Notes: generated from the sequence alone by a model not told the origin. A stretch of DNA of 64,000 nucleotides from Polynucleobacter sp. UB-Tiil-W10 (GCF_018881605.1 NZ_JACVPZ010000001.1:1922001-1986000), one strand, 5' to 3'; shown: positions 22,187 through 31,944, numbered from the stretch's first letter. Numbers and translations are program-made.

Positions 22187-22248
22187 AAAAAACATGCCAT
22201 CTGCTTAAGACTGATTCTAAGAAGAAACAACCCTAAGATAGATGGCAT
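22187..22248 (-). terminator. Terminator or attenuator downstream of rpsO
   Basis: ATGCCATCT and AGATGGCAT (22194-22202 and 22240-22248) form a 9-bp perfect stem with a long loop just past the rpsO stop. On the minus strand the stem is followed by GTTTTTTGGG. The T-run points to a rho-independent terminator, perhaps leaky so that pnp is partly read from the rpsO promoter. The 37-nt loop is long for a classical terminator. Confidence 0.6.
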
Positions 22249-22264
22249 TGCATACCGATAAGAA

Positions 22265-22534
22265 TTACTTACGGAGACCTAATTTCTCAATCAATGCGCG
22301 ATAGCGATCCAAATCTTTGCCTTTGAGGTAATCCAAGAGGCGACGGCGACGTGAAACCATCTTCAACAAACCACGACGGCTGTGATGATCTTTAGCGTTA
22401 GCCTTGAAATGGGGGGTTAATTCATTGATGCGGGCTGTAAGCAATGAAACTTGAACTTCAGGGCTTCCCGTATCGTTTGCGCTGCGCGCGTTATCTTTGA
22501 CGATTTCCGCCGTTTTAATATCAGCAACTGCCAT
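22265..22534 (-). CDS. rpsO: 30S ribosomal protein S15
   Basis: S15 is an 89-residue primary 16S rRNA-binding protein of the small subunit. The family core is intact, with [24 protein letters not shown] (in part, about residues 20-43) and the [23 protein letters not shown] region (about residues 48-70). The order rpsO-pnp is conserved across proteobacteria. An extended -10 element is seen about 100 bases upstream. Confidence 0.98.
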   Translation of the reverse strand: MAVADIKTAEIVKDNARSANDTGSPEVQVSLLTARINELTPHFKANAKDHHSRRGLLKMVSRRRRLLDYLKGKDLDRYRALIEKLGLRK

Positions 22535-22636
22535 TTTTAATACTCCTTACTTGCGAACACATGAGCTCTCACCCAATTCGTGTCGTGCGTGATTAACAAA
22601 ATAAAACAAAAAAGCTTTATAAATCAAAGCCCTCGA

Positions 22637-22645
22637 ATTGTAGCA
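22637..22645 (-). promoter_or_regulatory. Extended -10 promoter element for rpsO
   Basis: The minus strand reads TGCTACAAT, which is an extended -10 (TGn plus TACAAT, five of six matches to TATAAT), about 103 bases before the rpsO start. No good -35 is seen 16-18 bases upstream, as is tolerable for extended -10 promoters. Confidence 0.5.
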
Positions 22646-22752
22646 GAGCAAGCGACTCTTTATGGAATCCCAGGCAAGGAATGCTCTTACTGTATTATCA
22701 GATTCTGACCTATTGTTAATATATTCCTTTTAAAATCAAGGATTTACAAATA

Positions 22753-23349
22753 ATGAATTCAATTAATCGCGCCATCATCTCTTTTTTATGCCTCGGCTTT
22801 GGGCTTTTACAGCCAGCGCATGCTCAGTTTGGCTCGTTTTTCGGTCCAGACAAAACGATCTCTGAGCAACGTCAGGATATTTTGATCAAAAATCAGGCAA
22901 TCCTAAAGCAACTCTATGATGCTCAACCCAAAGCCAAAGAGTTGATTGAAAAATCAGTGGGCTACGCAACCTTCAGTAACTTTGGCATGAAAATACTGAT
23001 TGCAGGCGGCGGCACTGGTAGTGGCGTAGTAATCAATAAAGCCAACAAAAGACCAATCTTTATGAATATGGCTGAGGTTCAAGCTGGCCTGGGGCTTGGA
23101 ATTAAATCATTCCAAAATATTTTTGTATTTGAAAGTGAAGCTGCCATAAATGACTTTGTGAATTCAGGCTGGACTTTTGGCGGTCAAGTAACCGCTGCTG
23201 CCAAATACGAAAAAGATGGTGGTGCTTATCAAGACGCTACGGTAGTTGCCCCTGGAGTATTAATGTATCAGTTAACTGACTCCGGCCTTGCCGCTGAAAT
23301 CACGGGCAAAGGCACGAAGTACTACAAAAATACTGACTTAAATAAGTAA
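22753..23349 (+). CDS. Secreted SYLF/Ysc84-domain lipid-binding protein
   Basis: This 198-residue protein has a signal peptide (about residues 1-24, cut after AHA) and a SYLF domain (Ysc84 actin-binding/lipid-binding family). The family landmarks are AKELIEKSVGYATFSNFG, the glycine-rich AGGGTGSGVVI (about residues 75-90) and the C-terminal GVLMYQLTDSGLAAEITGKGTKYY. In bacteria such proteins are thought to be periplasmic or surface lipid binders; the exact role is unknown. It stands alone on the plus strand, converging on leuA 24 bp downstream. Its promoter must lie in the 218-bp gap shared with rpsO. Confidence 0.88.
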   Translation: MNSINRAIISFLCLGFGLLQPAHAQFGSFFGPDKTISEQRQDILIKNQAILKQLYDAQPKAKELIEKSVGYATFSNFGMKILIAGGGTGSGVVINKANKRPIFMNMAEVQAGLGLGIKSFQNIFVFESEAAINDFVNSGWTFGGQVTAAAKYEKDGGAYQDATVVAPGVLMYQLTDSGLAAEITGKGTKYYKNTDLNK

Positions 23350-23373
23350 AACCCTTTGCAGATGAGCCAATGA

Positions 23374-24921
23374 TTAAGGGGTCATCTGAGCATTGAGCTT
23401 TGCTAAGCTCGGATCGTGCAATTTATTCAAGGCTGATAAATACGCTTTTGCGGAAGCAGCAATGATGTCAGGGTCGGTACCAACACCATTCACAATGCGC
23501 CCACCTTTTGCCAGGCGCACAGTAACTTCTCCTTGAGATTGCGTTCCCGAAGTAATCGCGTTTACTGAATAGAGCAACTGCTCTGCACCACTCTTCGCAA
23601 TTTCTTCAATTGCATTCAGGCTCGCGTCTACTGGGCCATTCCCTTCTGCTTCAGAACTCATCTCTTTATCACCCATGCGGAATGTCACGCGTGATTTAGG
23701 ACGCTCACCTGTTTCAGAATGCTGGCTTAATGAAATAAATTTGTAGTGCTCACCCTCTTCGGCTGCCGCTGAATCAGACATGATGGCAATGATATCTTCA
23801 TCAAAAATTTCAGACTTTTGATCTGCCAATGTTTTGAATCGAACGAATGCTTCATTTAAATCAGCCTCAGCTTCGACAGTAATACCTAACTCTTGCAAAC
23901 GCTGTTTAAAGGCGTTACGCCCAGACAATTTGCCCAAAACAATCTTATTTGCAGACCAGCCCACATCTTCTGCGCGCATGATTTCATAGGTATCACGGTT
24001 CTTCAAAATACCATCTTGGTGAATACCAGATGTATGGGCAAATGCATTCGCACCCACCACAGCCTTATTGGGCTGTACTACAAAGCCGGTAATTTGAGAA
24101 ACCAATTTAGAGGCAGGAACGATTTGAGTCGCATCAATATTACAGACCATATCAAAGTAGTCTTTGCGGGTACGCAATGACATCACAATTTCTTCTAAGG
24201 CAGTGTTACCAGCACGCTCTCCTAAGCCATTAATCGTACACTCAATTTGACGTGCGCCACCAATCTTGACGCCGGCCAAAGAATTGGCAACTGCCATCCC
24301 TAAGTCGTTATGGCAATGCACTGACCAAACCGCTTTATCGGAATTGGGTACTCGGGTGCGTAAGGTTTTAATGAAATCACCATATAACTCTGGTGTTGCA
24401 TAACCAACGGTATCTGGAATATTAATGGTGGATGCACCTTCATTAATCACCGCCTCCACTACTCTGCACAAGAAATCCATTTCTGAGCGATAGCCGTCTT
24501 CCGCAGAAAATTCAATATCAGAAGCTAAGTTTCTAGCAAAACGAATCGAGCGTTTAGCTTGCTCCAATACTTCCTCTGGAGACATGCGCAACTTCACAGC
24601 CATATGTAATGGGCTGGTTGCCAAAAATGCATGAATCCGTTTTGCATTAGCGGCTTGCAAAGCATCTGCAGCGCGCGTGATGTCCTTATCATTTGCTCTT
24701 GCCAATGAGCAAATAATCGAGTCCTTGACTGCAGCAGCTACCGCAGAGATGGCTTGGAAATCACCTTCAGAGCTAGCAGCGAAACCTGCTTCAATCACAT
24801 CCACCTTCAGACGCTCAAGTTGACGAGCAATACGAACCTTCTCATCCTTAGTCATCGACGCGCCAGGGGATTGTTCGCCATCACGCAAGGTGGTGTCAAA
24901 AATGATTACTTTGTCGCTCAT
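23374..24921 (-). CDS. leuA: 2-isopropylmalate synthase
   Basis: LeuA condenses acetyl-CoA with 2-ketoisovalerate, the first committed step of leucine synthesis. The protein has 515 residues from the ATG at 24921, which follows GGAG by seven bases; the GTG just upstream is less likely. The HMGL-like TIM barrel begins with [17 protein letters not shown] (metal-binding Asp, about residue 14). It includes [15 protein letters not shown] and [14 protein letters not shown], and the C-terminal regulatory domain that senses leucine starts near residue 390. It is the last gene of the ilvBHC-psd-pssA-leuA run. A leucine-rich leader peptide and an attenuator precede it. Confidence 0.98.
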   Translation of the reverse strand: MSDKVIIFDTTLRDGEQSPGASMTKDEKVRIARQLERLKVDVIEAGFAASSEGDFQAISAVAAAVKDSIICSLARANDKDITRAADALQAANAKRIHAFLATSPLHMAVKLRMSPEEVLEQAKRSIRFARNLASDIEFSAEDGYRSEMDFLCRVVEAVINEGASTINIPDTVGYATPELYGDFIKTLRTRVPNSDKAVWSVHCHNDLGMAVANSLAGVKIGGARQIECTINGLGERAGNTALEEIVMSLRTRKDYFDMVCNIDATQIVPASKLVSQITGFVVQPNKAVVGANAFAHTSGIHQDGILKNRDTYEIMRAEDVGWSANKIVLGKLSGRNAFKQRLQELGITVEAEADLNEAFVRFKTLADQKSEIFDEDIIAIMSDSAAAEEGEHYKFISLSQHSETGERPKSRVTFRMGDKEMSSEAEGNGPVDASLNAIEEIAKSGAEQLLYSVNAITSGTQSQGEVTVRLAKGGRIVNGVGTDPDIIAASAKAYLSALNKLHDPSLAKLNAQMTP

Positions 24922-24971
24922 CACTACTCTCCAGTTTTAAATACTTCTGAACTTATTTATTTCAATCTTAT

Positions 24972-25000
24972 AAAACAAAAACCCCAGCAATTTGCTGGGG
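24972..25000 (-). terminator. leuA attenuator terminator
   Basis: CCCCAGCAA and TTGCTGGGG form a GC-rich stem (effective 7-bp stem with a 5-nt loop). On the minus strand it is followed by TTTTTGTTTT, 51 bases before the leuA start. Placed inside the leuA leader and not after a gene of its own, it reads as an attenuator. GCTTGGGG in the leader ORF (25055-25062) can pair with CCCCAGC of the 5' arm, which would prevent the terminator. Confidence 0.88.
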
Positions 25001-25012
25001 CTGGTATTGGTG

Positions 25013-25040
25013 GTTAATGAATTGGGTTTATCTCATTAAC
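25013..25040 (-). promoter_or_regulatory. Pause-type hairpin after leader peptide stop
   Basis: GTTAATGA (25033-25040 on the minus strand) pairs perfectly with TCATTAAC (25013-25020) around a 12-nt loop. It begins right at the leader peptide stop codon and precedes the attenuator terminator. Its place fits an intermediate hairpin of a transcription attenuator. Confidence 0.6.
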
Positions 25041-25118
25041 TCAGGCCTTACCCGCCCCAAGCTTTAGGCTTAGTGCTAGCAGAAGGAGGCCGGCTATCGG
25101 TGAGAAATTCATCAACAT
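25041..25118 (-). CDS. leuL: Leucine-rich leader peptide of leuA attenuator
   Basis: This short reading frame of 25 codons was found by reading the leader on the minus strand. The peptide begins MLMNFSPIAG and continues LLLLALSLKL before its stop, with eight leucines overall. The control codons are CTC CTT CTG CTA, then CTA, CTA and CTT, so most of the leucine codon family is used. It ends just before a hairpin and the attenuator terminator of leuA. Ribosome stalling for lack of charged tRNA-Leu would leave GCTTGGGG (25055-25062) free to pair with the terminator arm and let RNA polymerase through. There is no clear Shine-Dalgarno. TATATT at 25125-25130 sits where a -10 would place the RNA start at the ATG itself, so a leaderless message is possible. 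A second in-frame ATG is at 25112. Confidence 0.8.
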   Translation of the reverse strand: MLMNFSPIAGLLLLALSLKLGAGKA

Positions 25119-25146
25119 GGATTAAATATACCCCAAAATTTGCAGA

Positions 25147-26010
25147 TTAGCTAAAACGCTTGCCACTCAGTCTTTCCCAAGCCCAAATGACATAACCCGA
25201 GATTGAGTACACCACAAACAAACCAAACAGGGTCAAAGGTGGGTTAGATGAGATCAAAACAAAGGTCAAGATCATCAGCACCATCACACCAAATGGTACT
25301 CGGTAACGCACATCCAAAGCTTTACCGCTATAAAAACGGGCGTTTGAGACCATGGTGAGGCCTGCGTAGACCGCAATGAAAAAGGTAATCCAAGGTATGG
25401 CGGTATCGCGCACCGGAATCTTGTTGTCATCAGCCAACCAAATAAAGCCAGCCATTAATGCTCCTGCAGCTGGACTTGGCAAACCCTGGAAAAACTTCTT
25501 ATCTACCACTCCAGTGTTTACATTAAAGCGGGCCAGACGCAAAGCGGCGCCAGCACAGTAAGTGAAAGCGGCCAACCAACCCCACTTACCCAAATCTTTT
25601 AAGGCCCACTCATAGGCCACTAAAGCGGGCGCAACACCAAACGACACCATATCGGCAAGAGAGTCGTATTGCTCACCAAATGAACTCTGGGTATTGGTCA
25701 TCCGGGCAATACGGCCATCCATACCATCCAATACCAGCGAAGCAAAAATGGCGATTGCCGCAGTTTCAAACTGGTGATTCATGGCATTCACGATTGCGAA
25801 GAATCCGCAGAATAATGCGGCAGTCGTAAAGGCATTTGGCAAAAGATAAATGCCCTTGCTACGCAAGCGCGGCTTTTGTGGGTGCAACTCCTCTACTTCG
25901 TAATCAATGCCATCACCTAATTCCTCAGCCCATCGCTTTTCAGAGGATGGGTTAGAACGATTGGAGAGGCTGCTACGTTCGATGCGGCCACGACGGCGAA
26001 ATGTACTCAA
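25147..26010 (-). CDS. pssA: CDP-diacylglycerol-serine O-phosphatidyltransferase
   Basis: PssA makes phosphatidylserine from CDP-diacylglycerol and serine at the inner membrane, the step before decarboxylation by Psd. The CDP-alcohol phosphatidyltransferase motif DGx2ARx8Gx3Dx3D is perfect in DGRIARMTNTQSSFGEQYDS (about residues 118-137) plus the last Asp four residues on. About seven membrane segments follow. The frame is open up to an ATG at 26097, but that start overlaps psd by 62 bp. I prefer TTG at 26010, which gives 287 residues. The acidic N-terminal stretch (residues 20-50) is predicted to be cytoplasmic. Confidence 0.93.
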   Translation of the reverse strand: MSTFRRRGRIERSSLSNRSNPSSEKRWAEELGDGIDYEVEELHPQKPRLRSKGIYLLPNAFTTAALFCGFFAIVNAMNHQFETAAIAIFASLVLDGMDGRIARMTNTQSSFGEQYDSLADMVSFGVAPALVAYEWALKDLGKWGWLAAFTYCAGAALRLARFNVNTGVVDKKFFQGLPSPAAGALMAGFIWLADDNKIPVRDTAIPWITFFIAVYAGLTMVSNARFYSGKALDVRYRVPFGVMVLMILTFVLISSNPPLTLFGLFVVYSISGYVIWAWERLSGKRFS

Positions 26011-26035
26011 AGCGTATCCCGGTAAAAGATTCGAA

Positions 26036-26683
26036 TCAGTCCAAGCCAGGCAAACGTGCCAAAGCTGTATTTGTTGCAAAAACTTTATCGCCAACACTAA
26101 CCAATGGTTCAGCAGTCAACGGCAAATACACGTCAACTCTTGAGCCAAAGCGTATAAATCCATAGCGCTCACCGGGTTTAAGTCGGTCGCCAACATGGAT
26201 ATAGCAAAGAATACGGCGTGCAATCAGGCCCGCAACCTGCACCAAAGTAACGATCTGACCATTGGCATCGATCACAACGGCATTACGTTCGTTCTCGGTA
26301 GAGGCCTTATCTAAATCTGCGTTAACAAATTTGCCGGGGAAATACTGAATTTCCTTAACCAAGCCATTAACTGCGCTACGGTTGGAGTGGACATTAAATA
26401 CATTCATGAATACACTAATTTTGAGCGCTTCACGTCCAGCATAAGGATCGTTGGCTTTTTCAACCACAACAATTCGACCATCAGCCGGGGATAAAACCAG
26501 ATCGCGACCAAGAGCAGGAATACGCTGCGGATCACGAAAGAACTGCAGAACAAAGAAAAAGATGATCCAAAGAGGCCATGACCACGCAATGCCGCCTAAA
26601 TAATGAACCAGCAAAGTCACTGCCCCCACTAACGCTAAATACGGCCAACCTTCTTTCGCAATAATGGGGTGTGGATACATCAT
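26036..26683 (-). CDS. psd: Phosphatidylserine decarboxylase proenzyme, short type
   Basis: Psd decarboxylates phosphatidylserine to phosphatidylethanolamine in the inner membrane. At 215 residues it is the short form. Self-cleavage should occur at the Gly-Ser of [11 protein letters not shown] (about residues 183-193), which creates the pyruvoyl group on the serine. Two hydrophobic segments lie near residues 12-50. The [11 protein letters not shown] segment (about residues 97-107) is conserved in this family. It is followed by pssA and preceded by ilvC, 56 bp upstream. Confidence 0.96.
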   Translation of the reverse strand: MMYPHPIIAKEGWPYLALVGAVTLLVHYLGGIAWSWPLWIIFFFVLQFFRDPQRIPALGRDLVLSPADGRIVVVEKANDPYAGREALKISVFMNVFNVHSNRSAVNGLVKEIQYFPGKFVNADLDKASTENERNAVVIDANGQIVTLVQVAGLIARRILCYIHVGDRLKPGERYGFIRFGSRVDVYLPLTAEPLVSVGDKVFATNTALARLPGLD

Positions 26684-26739
26684 CTTTGTTCTGAGCCTTT
26701 TTATTTACTACTATTCGTTTTTTTACTTAGCTTCTAAGC

Positions 26740-27798
<1,059 letters not shown>

Positions 27799-27807
27799 TT
27801 AATAAAA

Positions 27808-28299
27808 TTAAACCTTGAGGATGCGTTCGCCACGACCAATTCCGGAGCCGCCTGAGCGGACAGTTTCCAGAATCGATGCACGATCGATCGAATCAATAAA
27901 GGCATCCAGCTTGGCACCATCACCCGTTAACTCGATGGTGTAACTCTTATCAGTCACATCAATGATGCGACCGCGGAAGATATCAGTAGTACGTTTGAGC
28001 TCTTCGCGTTCTTTACCTACAGCCCGTACCTTAATCATCATGAGCTCACGCTCAATGTGCGGGCCTTCACTTAAATCAAATACTTTAACCACCTCAACCA
28101 AACGGTTTAAGTGCTTGGTAATTTGCTCAATGACGTCATCAGAACCAAAAGTCACGATCGTCATACGAGATAAAGAAGCATCTTCAGTCGGTGCAACACT
28201 CAAAGTATCAATGTTGTAACCGCGTGCAGAAAATAAACCCACCACCCGCGATAAGGCACCCGGCTCATTCTCAATGAGTACAGAAATAATATGTCGCAT
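27808..28299 (-). CDS. ilvH: Acetolactate synthase small (regulatory) subunit
   Basis: IlvH is the 163-residue regulatory subunit that binds valine and activates IlvB. The N-terminal ACT domain begins MRHIISVLIENEPGALSRVVGLFSARGYNIDTL (in part), followed by the second ferredoxin-like domain with SYTIELTGDGAKLDAFI (about residues 118-134). Its start overlaps the last base of the ilvB stop, so translation is coupled. All landmarks of valine-sensitive small subunits are present. Confidence 0.97.
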   Translation of the reverse strand: MRHIISVLIENEPGALSRVVGLFSARGYNIDTLSVAPTEDASLSRMTIVTFGSDDVIEQITKHLNRLVEVVKVFDLSEGPHIERELMMIKVRAVGKEREELKRTTDIFRGRIIDVTDKSYTIELTGDGAKLDAFIDSIDRASILETVRSGGSGIGRGERILKV

Positions 28300-30086
28300 T
28301 AGAGATCCTCGCTACCCAAAAGCATTTCAGTAATACCCTTACCTGCTTGGACCATAGGCCAAACGTTTTCTTCTGGGTCAGTCTGGAAATCCATAAATAC
28401 CGTACGATCTTTTAGGCGAATCGCCTCTTTGAGAGCGCCCTCAACATCCGATTTTTTCTCGATACGCATACCAACGTGACCATAAGCCTCTGCCAACTTC
28501 ACAAAGTCAGGCAAAGAATCCATATACGAGCTGGAATAACGTTTGTTATAGGTGAGCTCTTGCCATTGACGAACCATACCTAAATAGCGGTTGTTCAAAG
28601 ACACGATCTTCACAGGAGTGTTGTATTGCTTACAGGTGGAAAGTTCCTGAATACACATCTGGATTGAACCCTCGCCTGTAATCGCGAATACATCCTTATC
28701 CGGGAATGCTTTCTTGATACCCATGGCATAGGGCAAGCCTACGCCCATAGTACCCAGTCCACCAGAGTTAATCCAACGACGTGGTTGATCAAACTTGTAG
28801 AACTGAGCAGCCCACATTTGATGCTGACCTACGTCAGATGTGATGAATGCATCACCGCCGGTAAGCTCCCATAATTTTTGAACCACATACTGCGGCTTCA
28901 CAATTTGAGAAGCTTCGTCGTACTTCAAGCAATCTTTTTTACGCCACTCATTGATTTGATCCCACCAGGCGGCAACTTTGTCACCATTCTGACGTGGACC
29001 AGCAGCCTTCAATTGGGCAGTCATCTCAACCAATACTTCTTTGAGGTTACCAACAATAGGAACATCTACCTTCACGCGCTTCGAAATTACAGAAGGATCA
29101 ATATCAATATGAATGATCTTGCGTGGATGACTTGCAAAGTGCGATGTATTACCAATCACGCGGTCATCAAAACGCGCGCCAATCGCAATCAACACATCAC
29201 TGTGTTGCATTGCCATATTGGCCTCGTAAGTTCCGTGCATGCCGAGCATACCCAAGAACTGAGGACTGGTTCCAGGAAATCCGCCCAAGCCCATCAAGGT
29301 ATTTGTAACGGGATAACCCAGTAAATCGGCAAATTCTTTCAGTTCAGGAGCGGCATCTGACAGAATCACGCCGCCACCGGTATAGATGTATGGACGCTCC
29401 GCCTCTTGAAGCAAAGCTACTGCCTTGCGAATCTGGCCGCTGTGACCTTTCACAACCGGATTGTATGAACGCATCTCCAGCGTTTCTGGATAAACGAATG
29501 GACCCTTGGCTGCGGATACATCTTTCGGGATGTCAATCAACACAGGGCCAGGTCTACCTGTCTGCGCAATATGAAAAGCCTTCTTCAACACGAGAGGAAG
29601 ATCTTTAACATCTTTTACAAGGAAGTTGTGTTTGACAACTGGGCGAGTAATACCAACCGTATCCGCTTCTTGGAAGGCATCTTCACCGATAGCATAGGTT
29701 GGCACGTTACCGCTAATGATCACCATCGGAATGGAGTCGGTATACGCAGTTGCGATACCGGTTACCGCATTGGTAACACCAGGACCAGAGGTCACTAATG
29801 CAACACCCACTTTACCGGTTGCGCGAGCATAGCCATCGGCTGCATGAACCGCTGCTTGCTCATGGCGAACCAAGATATGTTCAAACTTATCTTGTTTAAA
29901 AATTTCGTCGTAGATAAAGAGCACAGAACCGCCTGGGTAACCCCAGACAAATTCAACACCCTCTTTGTGCAATGCATGCACGAGCATTTCCGCGCCAATC
30001 ATTTCTGGAGGCGCTGCATCATTGTTTGTATTTGTTGTGTCTTTGTTAGCTTTAGTAGCTAAAAATTCGGCGCTGCTTGTATTCAT
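28299..30086 (-). CDS. ilvB: Acetolactate synthase large (catalytic) subunit
   Basis: IlvB is the 595-residue thiamine diphosphate enzyme that makes acetolactate or acetohydroxybutyrate from pyruvate. The catalytic glutamate is in VRHEQAAVHAADGYARATGK (about residue 77). The FAD-binding part is in the middle, and the thiamine diphosphate motif GEGSIQMCIQELSTCKQYNTPVKIVSLNN (in part, about residues 462-490) is intact. A 30-residue Asn/Thr-rich extension precedes the core. AAGGA lies 11 bases before the ATG. It heads the ilvB-ilvH-ilvC-psd-pssA-leuA run. Confidence 0.98.
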   Translation of the reverse strand: MNTSSAEFLATKANKDTTNTNNDAAPPEMIGAEMLVHALHKEGVEFVWGYPGGSVLFIYDEIFKQDKFEHILVRHEQAAVHAADGYARATGKVGVALVTSGPGVTNAVTGIATAYTDSIPMVIISGNVPTYAIGEDAFQEADTVGITRPVVKHNFLVKDVKDLPLVLKKAFHIAQTGRPGPVLIDIPKDVSAAKGPFVYPETLEMRSYNPVVKGHSGQIRKAVALLQEAERPYIYTGGGVILSDAAPELKEFADLLGYPVTNTLMGLGGFPGTSPQFLGMLGMHGTYEANMAMQHSDVLIAIGARFDDRVIGNTSHFASHPRKIIHIDIDPSVISKRVKVDVPIVGNLKEVLVEMTAQLKAAGPRQNGDKVAAWWDQINEWRKKDCLKYDEASQIVKPQYVVQKLWELTGGDAFITSDVGQHQMWAAQFYKFDQPRRWINSGGLGTMGVGLPYAMGIKKAFPDKDVFAITGEGSIQMCIQELSTCKQYNTPVKIVSLNNRYLGMVRQWQELTYNKRYSSSYMDSLPDFVKLAEAYGHVGMRIEKKSDVEGALKEAIRLKDRTVFMDFQTDPEENVWPMVQAGKGITEMLLGSEDL

Positions 30087-30220
30087 TTTCTTTCGTCCTT
30101 TGCAATTTTCGGCAAAAAATTGATTGGTCTGTTCTGTCTCCTGCTTGTGGCCTGAGTTCGAACGGCGCTGCTACCGGAAAAAACCACTTCTTGAATGAGA
30201 TTCTAGGTAGTAAGCCCTAC

Positions 30221-30250
30221 ATTCTATAGCAATCCCCTAAAATGATTCAA
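30221..30250 (-). promoter_or_regulatory. Candidate sigma70 promoter of ilvB
   Basis: On the minus strand, TTGAAT (30250-30245) is followed by TAGAAT (30226-30221) with an 18-bp spacer; TATAGA with 16 bp is the alternative. Start of transcription near 30214 would give a 128-nt leader to ilvB. I saw no run of branched-chain codons in that leader. Confidence 0.5.
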
Positions 30251-30279
30251 TTCCTAAAGAATCAGGTCTAATCCATTGC

Positions 30280-30849
30280 ATGGCATCAGCCCAAGAACTA
30301 TCTGACTTTCTGTGTAGTGTCGAGCAGCGCGCTTTTAAGCAGGCGGTTTATGCTGTCCGTGACGATGACGCTGCACTCGACATTGTTCAAGATGCGATGA
30401 TTAAGTTGGCTGAAAAATATGGGGATAGGCCTGCAGCAGAACTCCCCTTGGTCTTCACCAGAATTCTGCAAAATCGAATTCATGACTGGTTTAGAAGGCA
30501 AAAAGTCAGAAACACCTGGGTCACCCTATTTTCCAATATGGGCAAAAAGGGTGACGAAGGTGATGATTTTGACCCTTTGGAGTCTCTTTCAGCCCCGGAT
30601 GATAGTGAAATTCACCAAGATGGGGCATATAAGCTGGAAAAAAGTCAGCTTTTACAGGCTTTGGAGTCAGAAATATCTAAATTGCCTGTACGTCAACGAG
30701 AAGCCTTCCTGATGCGTTATTGGGATGAGCTAAGTATTACTGAGACGGCCAAAGCAATGAGTTGTAGTGAAGGTAGCGTCAAAACCCACTGTTCTAGAGC
30801 CACCCAATCTTTAGCTAAAGCATTGAAATTAAAAGGAATTACGCTGTGA
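30280..30849 (+). CDS. RNA polymerase sigma factor, ECF-like
   Basis: This 189-residue sigma-70 family protein contains regions 2 and 4 only, like an ECF factor. Region 2 spans about residues 10-75, with DIVQDAMIKLAEKYGD and RIHDWFRRQKVRNTW. Region 4 spans about residues 130-180, with LPVRQREAFLMRYWDELSITETAKAMSCSEGSVKTH (in part) as the helix-turn-helix. Between them is an acidic linker (residues 95-125). The stop overlaps the start of the next gene (GTGA), so the two are translated together. The target promoters are unknown. It diverges from ilvB with a 193-bp gap. Confidence 0.9.
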   Translation: MASAQELSDFLCSVEQRAFKQAVYAVRDDDAALDIVQDAMIKLAEKYGDRPAAELPLVFTRILQNRIHDWFRRQKVRNTWVTLFSNMGKKGDEGDDFDPLESLSAPDDSEIHQDGAYKLEKSQLLQALESEISKLPVRQREAFLMRYWDELSITETAKAMSCSEGSVKTHCSRATQSLAKALKLKGITL

Positions 30850-31304
30850 AACACTTTGATGACCAATTTACCCAGACCCAAGTTGACCAGTTCGGCCAAG
30901 CTAGTGCGGCCCTGCTACGTCAAGGTACTCAGAGCATTCCTCAGAGCGTCAAGGATCGCCTTTATGCGGCGCGTATGAAGGCCCTGTCGGTCAGAAAACC
31001 TGAAAAAGTTCGCATCCAAAAGCAAGTTTTAGCTGGAACAGCCCGAAACTGGACCTCTGGCTCAAACGGCGTTTGGGATACCGTAGGCTGGATTGCACCT
31101 CTAGTAGTTCTCGTTTTCGGCCTCATTGGCATCGCCCAATGGCAGGATGACTCCCGCATCAACGACATTGCAGAAGTAGATGCAGCATTGCTGGCCGATG
31201 ATGTGCCACCTGACGCTTACGCTGATAGCGGATTTATGGCCTTCCTCAAAAATGGCCCTCTTTCTGATTCCGATAGCGCATCCGATCCAGCCCCAATCAA
31301 ATAA
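30846..31304 (+). CDS. DUF3619 family protein, possible anti-sigma factor
   Basis: This 152-residue protein starts with GTG overlapping the sigma-factor stop. It has a helical N-terminal half (about residues 1-65, with QSIPQSVKDRLYAARMKAL), one membrane segment (about residues 80-98, WIAPLVVLVFGLIGIAQW) and an acidic C-terminal tail presumably in the periplasm. The family is DUF3619. A soluble helical part, one transmembrane helix and coupling to an ECF-type sigma gene are the usual layout of an anti-sigma factor. That role is inference, and no zinc HxxxCxxC motif is present. Confidence 0.85.
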   Translation: MKHFDDQFTQTQVDQFGQASAALLRQGTQSIPQSVKDRLYAARMKALSVRKPEKVRIQKQVLAGTARNWTSGSNGVWDTVGWIAPLVVLVFGLIGIAQWQDDSRINDIAEVDAALLADDVPPDAYADSGFMAFLKNGPLSDSDSASDPAPIK

Positions 31305-31318
31305 TTTCGATTCGCTTG

Positions 31319-31936
31319 ATGTCATTGACAACTAGAACGCAAAAAGCTTGCAGCCTGATGCTGTTTGCATTCTTTTGCATCACTCAGGTAAGCGTGGCTC
31401 AAGCGCAAACTACTCCAAGCGCTGCTCATGGAAAGGCCGCTGCTATTCCAGAGAAAAAACCCGATGGCACATGGGAAAGCCTAAAGCCTGCTCAACAAAA
31501 GATTCTTGCCCCGCTGGAAAGCGACTGGGATTACATGCTGCCCGATAGTCGCAAAAAATGGATTCAGGTTGCAAACATTTATCCAAAGATGAGTTCGCAA
31601 GATCAAGAGCGCCTGCAGTCTCGTATGGCGAGTTGGTCCAATCTCTCCCAAAAGGAACGTCGCATTGCACGAGAAAATTATCTTGCTAGCCTGAAGTTTC
31701 CTGCCGAGAAAAAAGCAGAAGCTTGGAGCGCATACCAAAAACTGAGCGACGATCAAAAGAAGAAGTTAGCAGAATCTGAAGTAAAGAAAAAGCCTACTGC
31801 GACCAGTGCCCCAACACTGCAGCAGCACCCTATTTCACCGAAAGCCGCCCTTCCAAATACCGTTACAGCTCCAAGCATGCCCACCTCGGCAGAAAGTACT
31901 GGAGCCAATGCGGAAAGCAGCCCTTCCAATAATTAA
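31319..31936 (+). CDS. DUF3106 domain protein, secreted
   Basis: This 205-residue protein has a signal peptide (about residues 1-29, ending VSVAQAQ) and a DUF3106 domain at about residues 45-150. The region contains the repeated pattern WESLKPAQQKILAPLESDWD and RMASWSNLSQKERRIAREN, rich in tryptophan and charged helices. A proline- and serine-rich tail follows. The ATG at 31319 is preferred over the TTG just before it. It lies 14 bp after the DUF3619 gene in the same operon. The function is unknown; location in the periplasm is inferred from the signal peptide. Confidence 0.85.
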   Translation: MSLTTRTQKACSLMLFAFFCITQVSVAQAQTTPSAAHGKAAAIPEKKPDGTWESLKPAQQKILAPLESDWDYMLPDSRKKWIQVANIYPKMSSQDQERLQSRMASWSNLSQKERRIARENYLASLKFPAEKKAEAWSAYQKLSDDQKKKLAESEVKKKPTATSAPTLQQHPISPKAALPNTVTAPSMPTSAESTGANAESSPSNN

Positions 31937-31944
31937 GCAGCTCC

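Noticed and set aside
28878-29324. 148-codon open frame opposite ilvB
   Set aside because: It is a shadow of the conserved ilvB coding frame with no homology to any family I know.
30087-30214. Possible leader peptide attenuator before ilvB
   Set aside because: No run of Leu, Val or Ile codons and no terminator hairpin with a T-run was found in the leader.
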